A DNA stretch of 39,179 nucleotides from positions 1 through 39,179 of IMG/VR virus record IMGVR_UViG_3300031885_000053; one strand, written 5' to 3'. The notes beneath the pieces were generated by a model that searched no databases, was not told where the DNA came from, and was given only the letters and a program-made list of their open reading frames with translations. The translations under genes were made by a program, and so were the position numbers. Shown here piece by piece: positions 15,282 through 22,711 of this stretch; the first letter of the stretch is position 1, and each line of letters begins with the position of its first letter. This stretch comes from a virus.

Positions 15282-15517
15282 GGCTTAAGCCTCCGGGTAT
15301 CGGCGAGTCGGGCAAATCTAGTGTCGATACGCCTGAATTTGGCCTTGATGGCATCCGCGTCGCCGACTCGACAAATCCGCCCCAGCGCCTTGGCGTACCT
15401 GATTCGCATGTCGGACGAAAGGTTGCAACTTATCAATATGTCGGCGCGGTCCCAGTCGCCAAATTCGTCCCGGTAGAGCGCTAGCACTTGCGCCTCGATG
15501 CTCTTTTTCTTCCTCAC
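15278..15517 (-). CDS. hypothetical protein, 79 aa
   Basis: A small basic protein beginning MRKKKSIEAQVLALYRDEF. GTG start overlapping the TGA of the 39-aa gene, with GGAG upstream. A possible helix-turn-helix-like pattern is not strong enough to call. Confidence 0.68.
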   Translation of the reverse strand: MRKKKSIEAQVLALYRDEFGDWDRADILISCNLSSDMRIRYAKALGRICRVGDADAIKAKFRRIDTRFARLADTRRLKP

Positions 15518-15633
15518 GATCTCCGCCTCCTCGACACCCTCTCCCAGTAGTCATACTCCGCCGCGTCGACGCCGCGAAAACTTACCCACCACCAGCGCCG
15601 CGCCGCCCTGTACCACTGCCGTAGTTGTCGCAT
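15514..15633 (-). CDS. very small Arg/Trp-rich protein, 39 aa
   Basis: A 39-codon gene between the helicase stop and the next gene. ATG at 15633 is preceded by GAGGAGAGGCC, a near-ideal ribosome site, and its TGA overlaps the next GTG start (GTGA). The product, MRQLRQWYRAARRWWW and onward with a VSRRRRS end, is rich in Trp and Arg. Its size and composition would suit a small membrane-active or nucleic-acid-binding peptide, but function is unknown. Confidence 0.65.
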   Translation of the reverse strand: MRQLRQWYRAARRWWWVSFRGVDAAEYDYWERVSRRRRS

Positions 15634-15642
15634 GGCCTCTCC

Positions 15643-17313
15643 TCAGAACGGCGAGTCGTCGTCCGTCGCCCCATCCCCCGCCGCCTCGCCCTCTGTCGCC
15701 GCCACTCGCGGCAACCCGAACTTCTCTCGTATGCTGTTTGCCTTACCCGCCCCGACGAATCCCATCGGCCACACACCGAAGATGTCCCGATACCTATAAC
15801 TCGCCCAGCCCCGCTTAAAGCCTTTTCTCGCGGCGACGGCGACAAGGCTCTCGTACACTTCGCGCTTCTCGGCTTGGCCGGCCTTGGTAGCGTCCAGCAG
15901 ATCCCCCCCCGCGACGACCGGCCACTCGCCGAAGCGCTCGTGATATTTGACCGCCGTCCATCCGTCCGCGAAGCCAGCAGCCTCGCGCTCGGCGTCCAGG
16001 AGTCGCCAGATCTCCCGGCGGTACTCGAAGGTCGAATCGTCAAACTCGCCCAACTCTCCAGGCTTCGCATCGGGCCTGCGGTGCTCCGCCGCCACGGGTT
16101 GCCAGCCACACTCGGGGCAGGCGTACCGGGCTGGGTCGAAGTAAAGCCCGCACGCCTTGCACCGTCGCAGGTTCAGCGGCTCGTCGCTACCGACCTTCGA
16201 GCCGGGCAGGATCGAATAGGTGAGCCGTCGCGTGACAAGGCCGTGGACGTGGTGGTTGCCGGCGTGGTCAAGGACGATGGCGCCGGCCTTGCCGTCGCAC
16301 ACCCGCATGATCCGGCCGAGCATTTGTAGGTGAAGGTTAAGGGAGGCCGTCGGCCGGGCCACGATGGCGCATTCGAGGGCGGGCAGGTCCCAACCCTCTG
16401 TCAGCACTTGGCAATTAGAGACCACATGCGTCTCGCCACTGGCGAGTCGGGCCAAGATATCCTCTCGCTCCTGGACCTTCGTGCTGCCGTCAAGGTGCTC
16501 CGCCGGTATGCCGGCCGCCACGAACGCCGCCATGATCGTGCGGCTATGCTCAATGTCGACCGCGAAGCAAACCGTGCGGCGCCCCGCGGCGCGGCGCCGC
16601 CAGGTCTCAACGATGTCGCCGATCAACTCCGGCCGGTTGCTGCGCTCGCCAAGGGTGGCGAGGTTGTAGTCGCCGGCGATTACGCGGATGCCCCGCAGGT
16701 CCGGCGAGTGCGAGGCCCAGACGCGGGGGGCGTGAAGCCAGCCCTCGGCGCAAAGCTCGTCGGGATAGGCGGCGACGACGATCTCATCAAACAGGTCACC
16801 GAGGCCGTGGCCGTCCAGCCGGAACGGCGTTGCCGTCAAGCCGAGGCGCAGGGCCTGGGGGTAGGCGTCCAGAATCTCCCGATAAGTGTCGGCCGTAGCG
16901 TGGTGGGCTTCGTCGATAACCACCAGGCCCACGTCGGCGGGCATCTCGCGGCGCACCAATGTCTGGACGCTAGCCACCTGAATCGGCGCCAGGGGGGCCG
17001 GGGGCACGCCAGCCTTGATGATGCCCACCATGCCGCCAAGGCGCTCCAGGTGGGCGGCGGCCTGCTCGACCAACTCCTTGCGATGGGTGAGCCAGAGCGT
17101 TGGGACGGCGAGGCGGGAGGTCAGGTCGACGGCCATAACCGTCTTGCCCGAGCCTGTCGGCGAGACGAGGATGGCGCGATTGGTCAGGTTTCCGCGCAGG
17201 ACACGGATCGTCGCCTCGACGGCCCGCTCCTGAAACGGCACGAGGGCGAGGGGCTGGCCGTGGGGGGCCGTCGAGGTCCAGCCGCGATGGGTGTCGGGCG
17301 TCGGCACAGTCAA
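15643..17313 (-). CDS. superfamily 2 DEAD/DEAH-box helicase
   Basis: A 556-residue helicase of the type III restriction/RAD25-like group. Motif I is SPTGSGKT (51-58), motif II DEAH (134-137), motif III-like LTATPFR near 158, and the C-terminal RecA lobe ends with the QMLGRIMR motif VI near 340. A zinc-binding Cys set (CKAC then CPEC) follows near 390-410, then a ~130-residue extension ending DDDSPF. Such enzymes unwind or translocate on duplex DNA with ATP. In phages they serve replication or recombination; no methyltransferase or nuclease domain is fused here. TTG start overlapping the upstream TGA (TTGA) with AAGGA upstream. Confidence 0.9.
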   Translation of the reverse strand: MTVPTPDTHRGWTSTAPHGQPLALVPFQERAVEATIRVLRGNLTNRAILVSPTGSGKTVMAVDLTSRLAVPTLWLTHRKELVEQAAAHLERLGGMVGIIKAGVPPAPLAPIQVASVQTLVRREMPADVGLVVIDEAHHATADTYREILDAYPQALRLGLTATPFRLDGHGLGDLFDEIVVAAYPDELCAEGWLHAPRVWASHSPDLRGIRVIAGDYNLATLGERSNRPELIGDIVETWRRRAAGRRTVCFAVDIEHSRTIMAAFVAAGIPAEHLDGSTKVQEREDILARLASGETHVVSNCQVLTEGWDLPALECAIVARPTASLNLHLQMLGRIMRVCDGKAGAIVLDHAGNHHVHGLVTRRLTYSILPGSKVGSDEPLNLRRCKACGLYFDPARYACPECGWQPVAAEHRRPDAKPGELGEFDDSTFEYRREIWRLLDAEREAAGFADGWTAVKYHERFGEWPVVAGGDLLDATKAGQAEKREVYESLVAVAARKGFKRGWASYRYRDIFGVWPMGFVGAGKANSIREKFGLPRVAATEGEAAGDGATDDDSPF

Positions 17314-17765
17314 GGCTTATCCTTCAGGGGCATCAGGGCACCCTCTCCGCCGTCGAAGCAAAAATAGATGGACTTCAGCCGCTCCGCCTGATGCCAACTC
17401 TTGGCGCCGGGCAGGGCGTCGATGAGTCGGTAATACTTGCGGGCAATGATGGTGCCGGGCCGAAGTACAACGATCCCATCGTCAGCCGTGACCGTACTGC
17501 CGCACGACTCGCAGGTAACGAGGCCGGGCCGAGTCTTGGGATCTGTGGGCCACGCCAAAAGTAAGTCGGCGTCGGGCCGAACGATTACGCCGGCCGCGCC
17601 AGGACAGCCACGGTCGGCGGAATCGGCCTCGCCCGGCGCCGGCACGGCGACGCAAATGCAAGCGTCGCTCGCATACCGGACGCCCTTAGACACCCACGGC
17701 TGCGACAAGACGTAGTGGCCGTTATCGTTATCGGCAGCACAGAACGGCTGAAGGTCGATGGTCAT
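17310..17765 (-). CDS. hypothetical phage protein with Cys pair, 151 aa
   Basis: Starts MTIDLQPFCAADNDNGHYVL and continues with GVRYASDACICVAVPA, a pattern seen in small phage proteins that resemble a single domain of sliding-clamp-like folds; this likeness is weak. A CESC pair near residue 92 may bind zinc with nearby Cys. ATG at 17765 overlaps the upstream stop by ATGA. It lies just upstream of the helicase and is coupled to it. Confidence 0.72.
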   Translation of the reverse strand: MTIDLQPFCAADNDNGHYVLSQPWVSKGVRYASDACICVAVPAPGEADSADRGCPGAAGVIVRPDADLLLAWPTDPKTRPGLVTCESCGSTVTADDGIVVLRPGTIIARKYYRLIDALPGAKSWHQAERLKSIYFCFDGGEGALMPLKDKP

Positions 17766-18058
17766 TTTCTCGCCCTCGCTTCCTCCCCCAAGTCGCACCT
17801 TCTGTATCCCATCTTCCACAGCAACTCGGCGACGGCGCCCGCGGTCTCGTTCACGGCCGGCTCGTCCAGGTCCGGCAACGCGGCGTGCAAGACTTCGTGG
17901 GCGGCGCCGTCGAGTAACTCTTGACCAGCCAGCCGAGCGTGCAAAACAATCAGTCGCCTATCGAAATGACACGCCCCGTCGTCGACCTTCAGGCGGCGCC
18001 ACGTCGTGCGCCACGGCTTGCCGCGGATGGTATGCCGGATGATGGGCAGATTGTTCAC
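17762..18058 (-). CDS. HExxH metallopeptidase-like protein, 98 aa
   Basis: A short protein with HEVLH at residues 54-58, followed by DEPAVNETAGAVAELLW, which supplies a likely third ligand (E71). The pattern matches a widespread family of small phage proteins with a zincin-type active site, of unknown substrate. Known zincins are metallopeptidases; whether this small one is active cannot be told. GTG start with GGGAGAGAGC upstream, directly after two hairpins of the 18.1-kb non-coding region, so this gene is the first of its transcriptional stretch downstream of that region. Confidence 0.78.
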   Translation of the reverse strand: MNNLPIIRHTIRGKPWRTTWRRLKVDDGACHFDRRLIVLHARLAGQELLDGAAHEVLHAALPDLDEPAVNETAGAVAELLWKMGYRRCDLGEEARARK

Positions 18059-18069
18059 GCTCTCTCCCT

Positions 18070-18099
18070 GGCGGGCGGCGCCCCTCGACGCCGCCCGCC
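18070..18099. repeat. 11-bp perfect GC hairpin
   Basis: GGCGGGCGGCG, an 8-nt loop, then CGCCGCCCGCC. No T-run follows on either strand, so it is not a normal intrinsic terminator. On the minus strand it ends only a few bases before the ribosome site of the 17762-18058 gene and could control its translation or stabilise the mRNA 5' end. Confidence 0.75.
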
Positions 18100-18147
18100 C
18101 GTCACAAAAAGTGCACCACTACTCGTGACGCCTTGCTGTCAAAGAAA

Positions 18148-18347
18148 AGGTCCGCGTGGGCGCGGCTTGCAGTTAGCGGTAGGGGTAAGCGCTCCGGCTT
18201 TCCCGGACTATCCCCAATCGAACGCAGGCTGCCTACGGCGCTGCGGGCAAGGGTTCCTGGCGTTAAGCGAGGCAGTCACCGCCGCCAGTTCACCTACCGC
18301 GCGACCGAGCCTCCAGTTCCTGGGCTGGCCCCAGGCGCTGCGGACCT
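18148..18347 (-). ncRNA. structured element A (candidate RNA)
   Basis: 200 bp bracketed by AGGTCCGC and GCGGACCT, which pair over 8 bp. Inside are an 8-bp long-range helix (18176-18183 with 18293-18300), a 6-bp hairpin CCTGGG/CCCAGG, a 6-bp helix CTGGCG/CGCCAG and a 5-bp hairpin TCCGG/CCGGA. On the minus strand the closing helix is followed by TTTTCTTTG, as in element B. Strand is inferred from that tail and from the flanking genes. No Rfam family is recognised by eye. Confidence 0.45.
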
Positions 18348-18365
18348 CTTTACTTTGCAAAGAAA

Positions 18366-18508
18366 AGGTCCGCCGGTCGGATTCCCGCAGCGCAACGCCC
18401 GAGGGCGGCTGCGACCACTGCTTGCGAGCAGTACCGACGTTCAGGGATTTTCCCGGACGCGCCAGGGCCGCAAGTATTACCCTCGACCACACGCCCGGCA
18501 GCGGACCT
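18366..18508 (-). ncRNA. structured element B (candidate RNA)
   Basis: 143 bp with the same 8-bp closing helix AGGTCCGC/GCGGACCT and the same TTTTCTTTG tail on the minus strand. Inside, GTCGG/CCGAC closes a three-way junction with two clear hairpins: ACTGCT-CGCA-AGCAGT (6 bp, tetraloop) and CGCAGC/GCTGCG enclosing CGCC/GGCG. A GTCCGGGAAA segment is shared with element A. The 3' arm of B can also pair with the 5' arm of A, giving an alternative fold. Confidence 0.45.
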
Positions 18509-18527
18509 ATTCACTTGTCACGGCTTG

Positions 18528-19307
18528 TCATAGCGGTATGATCTGGCTCGGCCCGTCCTCGCGGACCCGCGCCCACTCCTGCGGCGTCACGTCCGCAAAT
18601 GCCCGGCCGGAGAACATCTCGCCGACGATCCTGAACCACTCCCGCTCCAGGTCTTTCTGCTCCAACTTCTTCCCGCCGCCACTTGCCGCGAACGCCGCCC
18701 ATGCCTGGTCCATCGTGCACGCGAGGGCTGCGGAAACCGCCGCCGGAGCCGGAGCCTTGGCGGCCGGCGGCGCCGTCGGTGCGCCAGCGGGCTTGGCGGT
18801 CTGGACAGACGTGCCGCCGGCGTTGGCGCGGAACCGTGCGCCGAGCCGGTTCTTAATGGCCTGAGCCTTGGCGTCATCGGCCCGAGTCACGCCGCCGCCG
18901 CCCGTCGAGCCATAGGGATTGAGCCACTGGACCTTCAGGCGTTCCTTCTCCTCGAACGTCTCGAACTCGCACGTGATCTGCACCGGCTTGGTCGATAGGG
19001 CGGCGACGTTGGCGGCGCTGGAGTATTTTGGATCGTCGCTCAACCAGAACGGATCGGCGCCGTCCCATCCGAACGCCGCCTTGAGGGCGTCGATGGTGAA
19101 GGTGTTGAGTGAACCATTCTTGCATTCCATGTACTGCCACGACGTGATGTGCTGGCCCTCGCATGCCGCGAAAGACCCGTCGGGCTGCTTCTCCTCGAAC
19201 ACCTCGAACTTAACAATCAGTGTCGTCAGGTTGTTCTTCCCCGTCTCGTCGATGCCGCGCTCGATGGCGCGGGCGTGAAACACGCCCTCTCTGTCCAACT
19301 GTGACAT
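18528..19307 (-). CDS. SSB-like phage single-strand DNA-binding protein
   Basis: A 259-residue protein. The N-terminal ~130 residues show the layout of phage SSB-like proteins found beside Sak4-type recombinases: LTTLIVKFEVFEE, a TFTIDALKAAFGWDG segment, a beta-rich CEFETFEEKERLKVQWLNPYG stretch in two pieces, then a flexible Ala/Pro linker (about 145-185). It lies directly downstream of the Sak4-like ATPase gene, and Sak4 proteins are known to work with an SSB. The C-terminal 60 residues are helical and lack the usual acidic SSB tip. ATG with AAGGAG upstream. Confidence 0.72.
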   Translation of the reverse strand: MSQLDREGVFHARAIERGIDETGKNNLTTLIVKFEVFEEKQPDGSFAACEGQHITSWQYMECKNGSLNTFTIDALKAAFGWDGADPFWLSDDPKYSSAANVAALSTKPVQITCEFETFEEKERLKVQWLNPYGSTGGGGVTRADDAKAQAIKNRLGARFRANAGGTSVQTAKPAGAPTAPPAAKAPAPAAVSAALACTMDQAWAAFAASGGGKKLEQKDLEREWFRIVGEMFSGRAFADVTPQEWARVREDGPSQIIPL

Positions 19308-19388
19308 ATATAGCTCCTTGTTGGCCCGGCGCCTTGCCGGAATTCTATTTCTCGCAGATTGCCGCTAAGGCAATTTGTGCGAAATACC
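19308..19388 (-). promoter_or_regulatory. spacer with two hairpins between ATPase and SSB-like genes
   Basis: On the minus strand the 81-bp spacer first forms ATTGCC-TTAGC-GGCAAT, extended outward by GCA/TGC and TTTC/GAAA pairs. It then forms CCGGC/GCCGG just upstream of the SSB-like ribosome site. No T-run follows either, so a role in mRNA processing or stability is more likely than termination. Confidence 0.5.
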
Positions 19389-20654
19389 CTACCCGAGCAA
19401 CTTCCGCCACAACGACACATCGCCCTTGGTGAACACAATGGTGTCGGCCAGCGAGCGGCTCTTGGCCAAACACCACGGCTGCTCTTGCGGGTAGATCGTC
19501 CGGCTGCCCCTACCCTTAGCAACGCCGTCCTTGGCCACCTCGATGTCGTACCCCAGGAACAGCACGTGGTCGCACCACTCCTTGACCCGGGCCCGGATCG
19601 ACTGCTTCTCGGCGTGGTATAGACGCGGCTCGAACCGTAGATAGTCCTCGCCGGCGGGATTCGGCACCGTCGCCGTGCAGTCGTGACAGACCAAGATGAC
19701 ATTGCGGCCGGCCCGCTTGTGGGCATCGAGGTCAGCGAATAGACAACAGAACTCATCGTACAGGTGCCGGTAGCCCTTGCCGTAGCCGTAATCCTCGATG
19801 CGATCCGCCGACTTGCCTTTCTCCGTCTTGACATTCGCCAGTACCCACGTCAGGCACGCGCTCTCGGCGGCGGTCAGACTGTCGATTACGATGGTCTTGA
19901 TCTCGTCCCAGCCCGGCGCCGCCAGGGCGGCTCTCAGACCAGCCCAGTCCGTAGCCGGAATGATCCGCACGTCCCTGCCCTCCAGGTCGCCAGACTCGGC
20001 CAGCACCGGCAGGCTGTCGTCGAGATCCGCCACGGCGATAGGGCCGGGGGCCAAGAGGGCGAGACTTGTCTTGCCGATGCCGCCGGGGCCGTACAACTCA
20101 ATGGCGTGGCCTGTCGCCTTGCGGATGGTGGCGAAGGCGACGGCGCCGCCGGCGGGTCGCGGCGTGCTGCGGGGCCGGGGGGTTGGTGGCGGCGGCGTGG
20201 GGGCCGTGGCCTTTGCGTCGCGGGCGGCAAAGGCAGCCGCTTCGGCCGACTGGCGAGCCTGTTGCGCATACACCTCGGCGCTGTGGGGAGTCGGTAGGCC
20301 CGCCGCCGCAGCGTTGGCCAGCGCGGCCGAGTCGGCGGCGTCGGCTGCGTGGTCATCAGCCCTCTCAATGGCCTCGCCGGTCTCCGGCGTCGGCGGCTCG
20401 CGATTGATCTCCTGGTTATCGGACGCATCGTTCGCGGCTTCCTGCGCTTCGGCGTCGTGTGCAGCATGCTCACTGAACGTCGGCAAGGGCAGCACCGGCG
20501 TGGCCATCAACTCGGCATTCAGCGGCAGCGGCGCCGCGGTGGGCGCCGCCGAGTGAGCCATGAGCCTTGCCGGCCCGCCGACATTCCATGTCTTTGGGGG
20601 GCCTGCGGGGGCCGCCGGCGGCGGCGTGGGGGCAGTCGTACGGGGTGCGGTCAT
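19389..20654 (-). CDS. Sak4-like RecA-fold ATPase (AAA_24)
   Basis: A 421-residue protein. Residues 1-170 are Ala/Pro-rich and probably disordered. The ATPase core begins near 180 with Walker A GPGGIGKT (189-196), then VADLDDSLP, and Walker B IKTIVIDSLTAAE, and continues with NVILVCHDC. This is the pattern of phage NTP-binding proteins of the Sak4 group, which anneal DNA strands or load recombinase with an SSB partner. Sak4 proteins are usually near 220-250 residues, so the long disordered N-terminus is unusual. ATG with GAGGAGACCCCGC upstream. Neighbours (SSB-like protein downstream, RecB-like nuclease upstream) support a recombination module. Confidence 0.85.
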   Translation of the reverse strand: MTAPRTTAPTPPPAAPAGPPKTWNVGGPARLMAHSAAPTAAPLPLNAELMATPVLPLPTFSEHAAHDAEAQEAANDASDNQEINREPPTPETGEAIERADDHAADAADSAALANAAAAGLPTPHSAEVYAQQARQSAEAAAFAARDAKATAPTPPPPTPRPRSTPRPAGGAVAFATIRKATGHAIELYGPGGIGKTSLALLAPGPIAVADLDDSLPVLAESGDLEGRDVRIIPATDWAGLRAALAAPGWDEIKTIVIDSLTAAESACLTWVLANVKTEKGKSADRIEDYGYGKGYRHLYDEFCCLFADLDAHKRAGRNVILVCHDCTATVPNPAGEDYLRFEPRLYHAEKQSIRARVKEWCDHVLFLGYDIEVAKDGVAKGRGSRTIYPQEQPWCLAKSRSLADTIVFTKGDVSLWRKLLG

Positions 20655-20721
20655 GCGGGGTCTCCTCTGTTACAGTTCCGGGGGTCCAGCCGACGCCGCG
20701 GCGGCGCAGGCTTGAGTATTA

Positions 20722-20937
20722 TCACCGCAAGGTCGCGGAGTACGCTTCGGCCCACACGTGAATCGCTTTAGCGTACGCGGTCACGGTAGCATCGTAGGCG
20801 TTCACAATCTTGGAGTGATCGCCCACGATTTGGTCGATCTTCCCAAGTTGGGCGTGAGCCTTGACGGCCTTGGCAGACGCAGCCAGAACGGCTTTGTATG
20901 CCACATTGAGACGGGCGCGTGGCGTGGTAGCGGTCAT
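20722..20937 (-). CDS. small helical protein, 71 aa
   Basis: A single long amphipathic helix pattern (LNVAYKAVLAASAKAVKAH, later ATVTAYAKAIHVWAEAY). ATG with CAGGAGACCCCGC upstream, overlapping the upstream stop by ATGA. The leader is the same 20 bp as that of the Sak4-like gene. Its helical Ala/Tyr/Lys character resembles the next upstream protein. Function unknown. The 67-bp spacer after it contains nothing I can name. Confidence 0.68.
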   Translation of the reverse strand: MTATTPRARLNVAYKAVLAASAKAVKAHAQLGKIDQIVGDHSKIVNAYDATVTAYAKAIHVWAEAYSATLR

Positions 20938-21227
20938 GCGGGGTCTCCTGGTACGGGGGCGGGTTTGCCAGTGCAGGCATCGTGATACTTGGTGGCCGCC
21001 ACCAGCATGAGGCGAAGGGCCTCAGTGTAGTTGGTGCAGGCCAGTTTGTAAGCGTTGTACGCCTCCATGCCGACGGCATGAGCTGACTGGACTTCGGCGA
21101 GGGCGGCGGCGCATTTCTTGGCGCGCCACGGCGGCCACCATTGCGGCGACGACGGAGGATCAATGGGCGGGCCAAGGGGCACGCGGCTCATGGTCTCGCC
21201 CATGTAGGCCATAGACAAGGCGCCCAT
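20934..21227 (-). CDS. hypothetical helical protein, 97 aa
   Basis: The N-terminus is Pro/Trp-rich (PPIDPPSSPQWWPPW) and the rest helical (AEVQSAHAVGMEAYNAYK). ATG 21227 has GGAGATCTCGC upstream and so overlaps the nuclease gene by 40 bp. An alternative ATG at 21191 makes the usual ATGA overlap but has a poorer ribosome site. The C-terminus (APVPGDPA) echoes the nuclease's APAPGDLA because both encode the following gene's ribosome site. Confidence 0.66.
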   Translation of the reverse strand: MGALSMAYMGETMSRVPLGPPIDPPSSPQWWPPWRAKKCAAALAEVQSAHAVGMEAYNAYKLACTNYTEALRLMLVAATKYHDACTGKPAPVPGDPA

Positions 21228-22294
21228 GCGAGATCTCCTGGGGCGGGGGCGGCCAGTTCCGGGTGCACGTTCTCAAGCCGCTTATATCCTGCCGGCGGCG
21301 AGTCACCATCCCACACCGTTATGCCTTGAAGGCACAGATCAGCATACGAACACCACGGACAATTCCACTTACTCACGCTCGCCGGCCACAAGTTGTGGCA
21401 ACGCCGATAGCGAAGCAACTCGGCCTCTTGACAGACTTCGCGTTGATATGTGGCGAGCTCGCCGTCGGTGCGGGCGATCTCGCGGCGCCCGAAGTAGAAG
21501 TCGGGCCGCTCGCCGATGTCCTTGAGAAGTCGCGCGCCGAACTCCTCGGGCGTCTGGATGCGGGCCTGGAGGACGTAGCCCTTCTCGGCATCGGCTGAGA
21601 GCCGCGGCGTGCCGTCTTTTTTTATCACCCGCTGGCCAGCGGCATCGAGTACGATCTTTAAGCCGTCGGCGTCGAGTGTCGGCACCTGGACAGGTCCGAT
21701 ACTTGGCCGCCGCGTCGCGTCGTACAGAACGCGCGAGACGTTATGGCCGTCCAGTCGGGCACCGATCATGTAGTGGCTGATCTGCGGGTCGCGGCGAAGC
21801 CGCAGCCAGTACTGCGACTCGGGCGCGATGTCATCGCCCGTGGTCTTGCGTTCAAGGATTGACGACACGGCGCCGGCTATCACGAGGTCGTCGATCTTGC
21901 CGGCTAGACGAAAACCGCGGACGCGCTTCCCGGTGTCGGGGTTCCGCAGGATATGGCAGAAGGCGTGCTCGACGCGGACATACTCTAGTTTCTCGTCTTG
22001 ATACCGCCACAGGTGGCCAGCCAGAAGGTTCCGCACGGTCTCCCGCTCGACACCCCAGGCGTGCGGGTCGGTGTTCTGCGGCACGGCCTCATAGGCCAGC
22101 AAAGCGGCGTACGGATCGCCCGGCGGCGTGCCGTGGGCACGGGCCAGCCCGCCGTGAAAGACCGTCCCGATCCTCGCCAAGGGCGCGTCGTCGCGGTCTC
22201 GCGCGAGACCTTGCTCGTAGCGAAGCCAGTGCTGATAGGCGCAGCGGCGAAGGCAGACGAGGCGCGAGACAGTGAGAAGGTTATCGGTCGGCAT
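21188..22294 (-). CDS. Cas4/RecB-like PD-(D/E)xK nuclease
   Basis: A 368-residue exonuclease-type protein. LRRCAYQHWLRYEQGL near residues 15-30 gives the first Cys of a Cas4/AddB-type iron-sulfur site, and three more Cys (CPWCSYADLC) sit near 326-335. Between them are GKIDDLV (catalytic Asp) and SILERKTT (E-x-K), then a QISHYM helix with the conserved Gln. Such nucleases resect DNA ends. ATG at 22294 with GGGAGGGCACC upstream. The C-terminal 13 residues look like readthrough: the codon after PGDLA is TGG where the neighbouring gene has TGA. Confidence 0.85.
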   Translation of the reverse strand: MPTDNLLTVSRLVCLRRCAYQHWLRYEQGLARDRDDAPLARIGTVFHGGLARAHGTPPGDPYAALLAYEAVPQNTDPHAWGVERETVRNLLAGHLWRYQDEKLEYVRVEHAFCHILRNPDTGKRVRGFRLAGKIDDLVIAGAVSSILERKTTGDDIAPESQYWLRLRRDPQISHYMIGARLDGHNVSRVLYDATRRPSIGPVQVPTLDADGLKIVLDAAGQRVIKKDGTPRLSADAEKGYVLQARIQTPEEFGARLLKDIGERPDFYFGRREIARTDGELATYQREVCQEAELLRYRRCHNLWPASVSKWNCPWCSYADLCLQGITVWDGDSPPAGYKRLENVHPELAAPAPGDLAWAPCLWPTWARP

Positions 22295-22436
22295 GGTGCC
22301 CTCCCTTGCGATTCTGCGGATACTTCGCCTTGGGACCGCCGGCACTAAGCGTGGCAGCCAAAAGAAGAACGAGAGCGGCGCCGCCATACAAGAATATGGC
22401 AATTAGATGATTCCACGGCTCAGGCAGAGTAATCAC
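22281..22436 (-). CDS. small single-span membrane protein, 51 aa
   Basis: GTG start overlaps the upstream gene's TGA (GTGA) with GGGAG eight bases before it, and the gene overlaps the nuclease start by 14 bp. The product has one clear membrane segment (LIAIFLYGGAALVLLLAATL) and a basic tail (KAKYPQNRKGG). It could be a spanin, holin or unrelated small membrane protein; the lysozyme gene is about 1.6 kb upstream. Confidence 0.66.
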   Translation of the reverse strand: MITLPEPWNHLIAIFLYGGAALVLLLAATLSAGGPKAKYPQNRKGGHHADR

Positions 22437-22699
22437 GCATTCGCTCCCATGCGATCCTGCGCCCCGAACGGCTCCTCGCCGTCCATCGCCGCGAACCCCT
22501 CCTCCAGCCGCTCCCCGTACGGCCTCTCGTCGGCCGGCCCTTCAACGCCTAACTCCTCATCCTCTTCCTCTCGCGCCCTAGCATCTTCGGCGTCAAGTCT
22601 CGCGTAGTAGGCGGCCATGTGTAGCCTCTGATCCTCGCGGCGATGCGCCAATTCTTCGGGTGTCAATTCGTCACGGCGCGGTCGGCGGCGGCGGCTCAT
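22433..22699 (-). CDS. acidic/basic low-complexity protein, 88 aa
   Basis: An Arg-rich N-terminus (MSRRRRPRRDELTPEELAHRR) is followed by a Glu/Asp-rich body, a charged, largely disordered protein. ATG with AAAGG upstream. No family recognised. The 54-bp spacer upstream contains one copy of a 22-bp repeat (22712-22733). Confidence 0.65.
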   Translation of the reverse strand: MSRRRRPRRDELTPEELAHRREDQRLHMAAYYARLDAEDARAREEEDEELGVEGPADERPYGERLEEGFAAMDGEEPFGAQDRMGANA

Positions 22700-22711
22700 C
22701 GTGTGCCTTTG

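Larger units (their letters stand above)
18059..18527. other. 469-bp non-coding region with structured elements
   Basis: The longest gap in the replication module. Frames in it lack ribosome sites and family likeness. It holds two bracketed elements (18148-18347 and 18366-18508), a 6-bp dyad (CGTCAC at 18100-18105 with GTGACG at 18125-18130) and an 11-bp GC hairpin (18070-18099) just before the ribosome site of the metallopeptidase-like gene. A TTGACA sits just after element A on the minus strand, but no good -10 is found 16-18 bp later. Candidate roles: structured RNA, leader control, or replication origin. Confidence 0.7.

Noticed and set aside
18070-18099. GC hairpin as a rho-independent terminator
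   Set aside because: No T-run follows on either strand, and it lies directly before a ribosome site.
18208-18492. Minus-strand 94-codon open frame inside the structured elements
   Set aside because: GTG start without ribosome site, no family likeness, and it cuts across both structured elements.
18148-18508. tRNA, RNase P or self-splicing intron as the identity of the structured elements
   Set aside because: The 7-bp GGTCCGC/GCGGACC helix recalls an acceptor stem, but size (143 and 200 nt) and the lack of T-loop, anticodon arm or catalytic core motifs do not fit.
17921-18864. Long plus-strand open frames across the 18-kb non-coding region
   Set aside because: They run over known minus-strand genes at both ends, lack ribosome sites and have shadow-type composition from GC-rich DNA.
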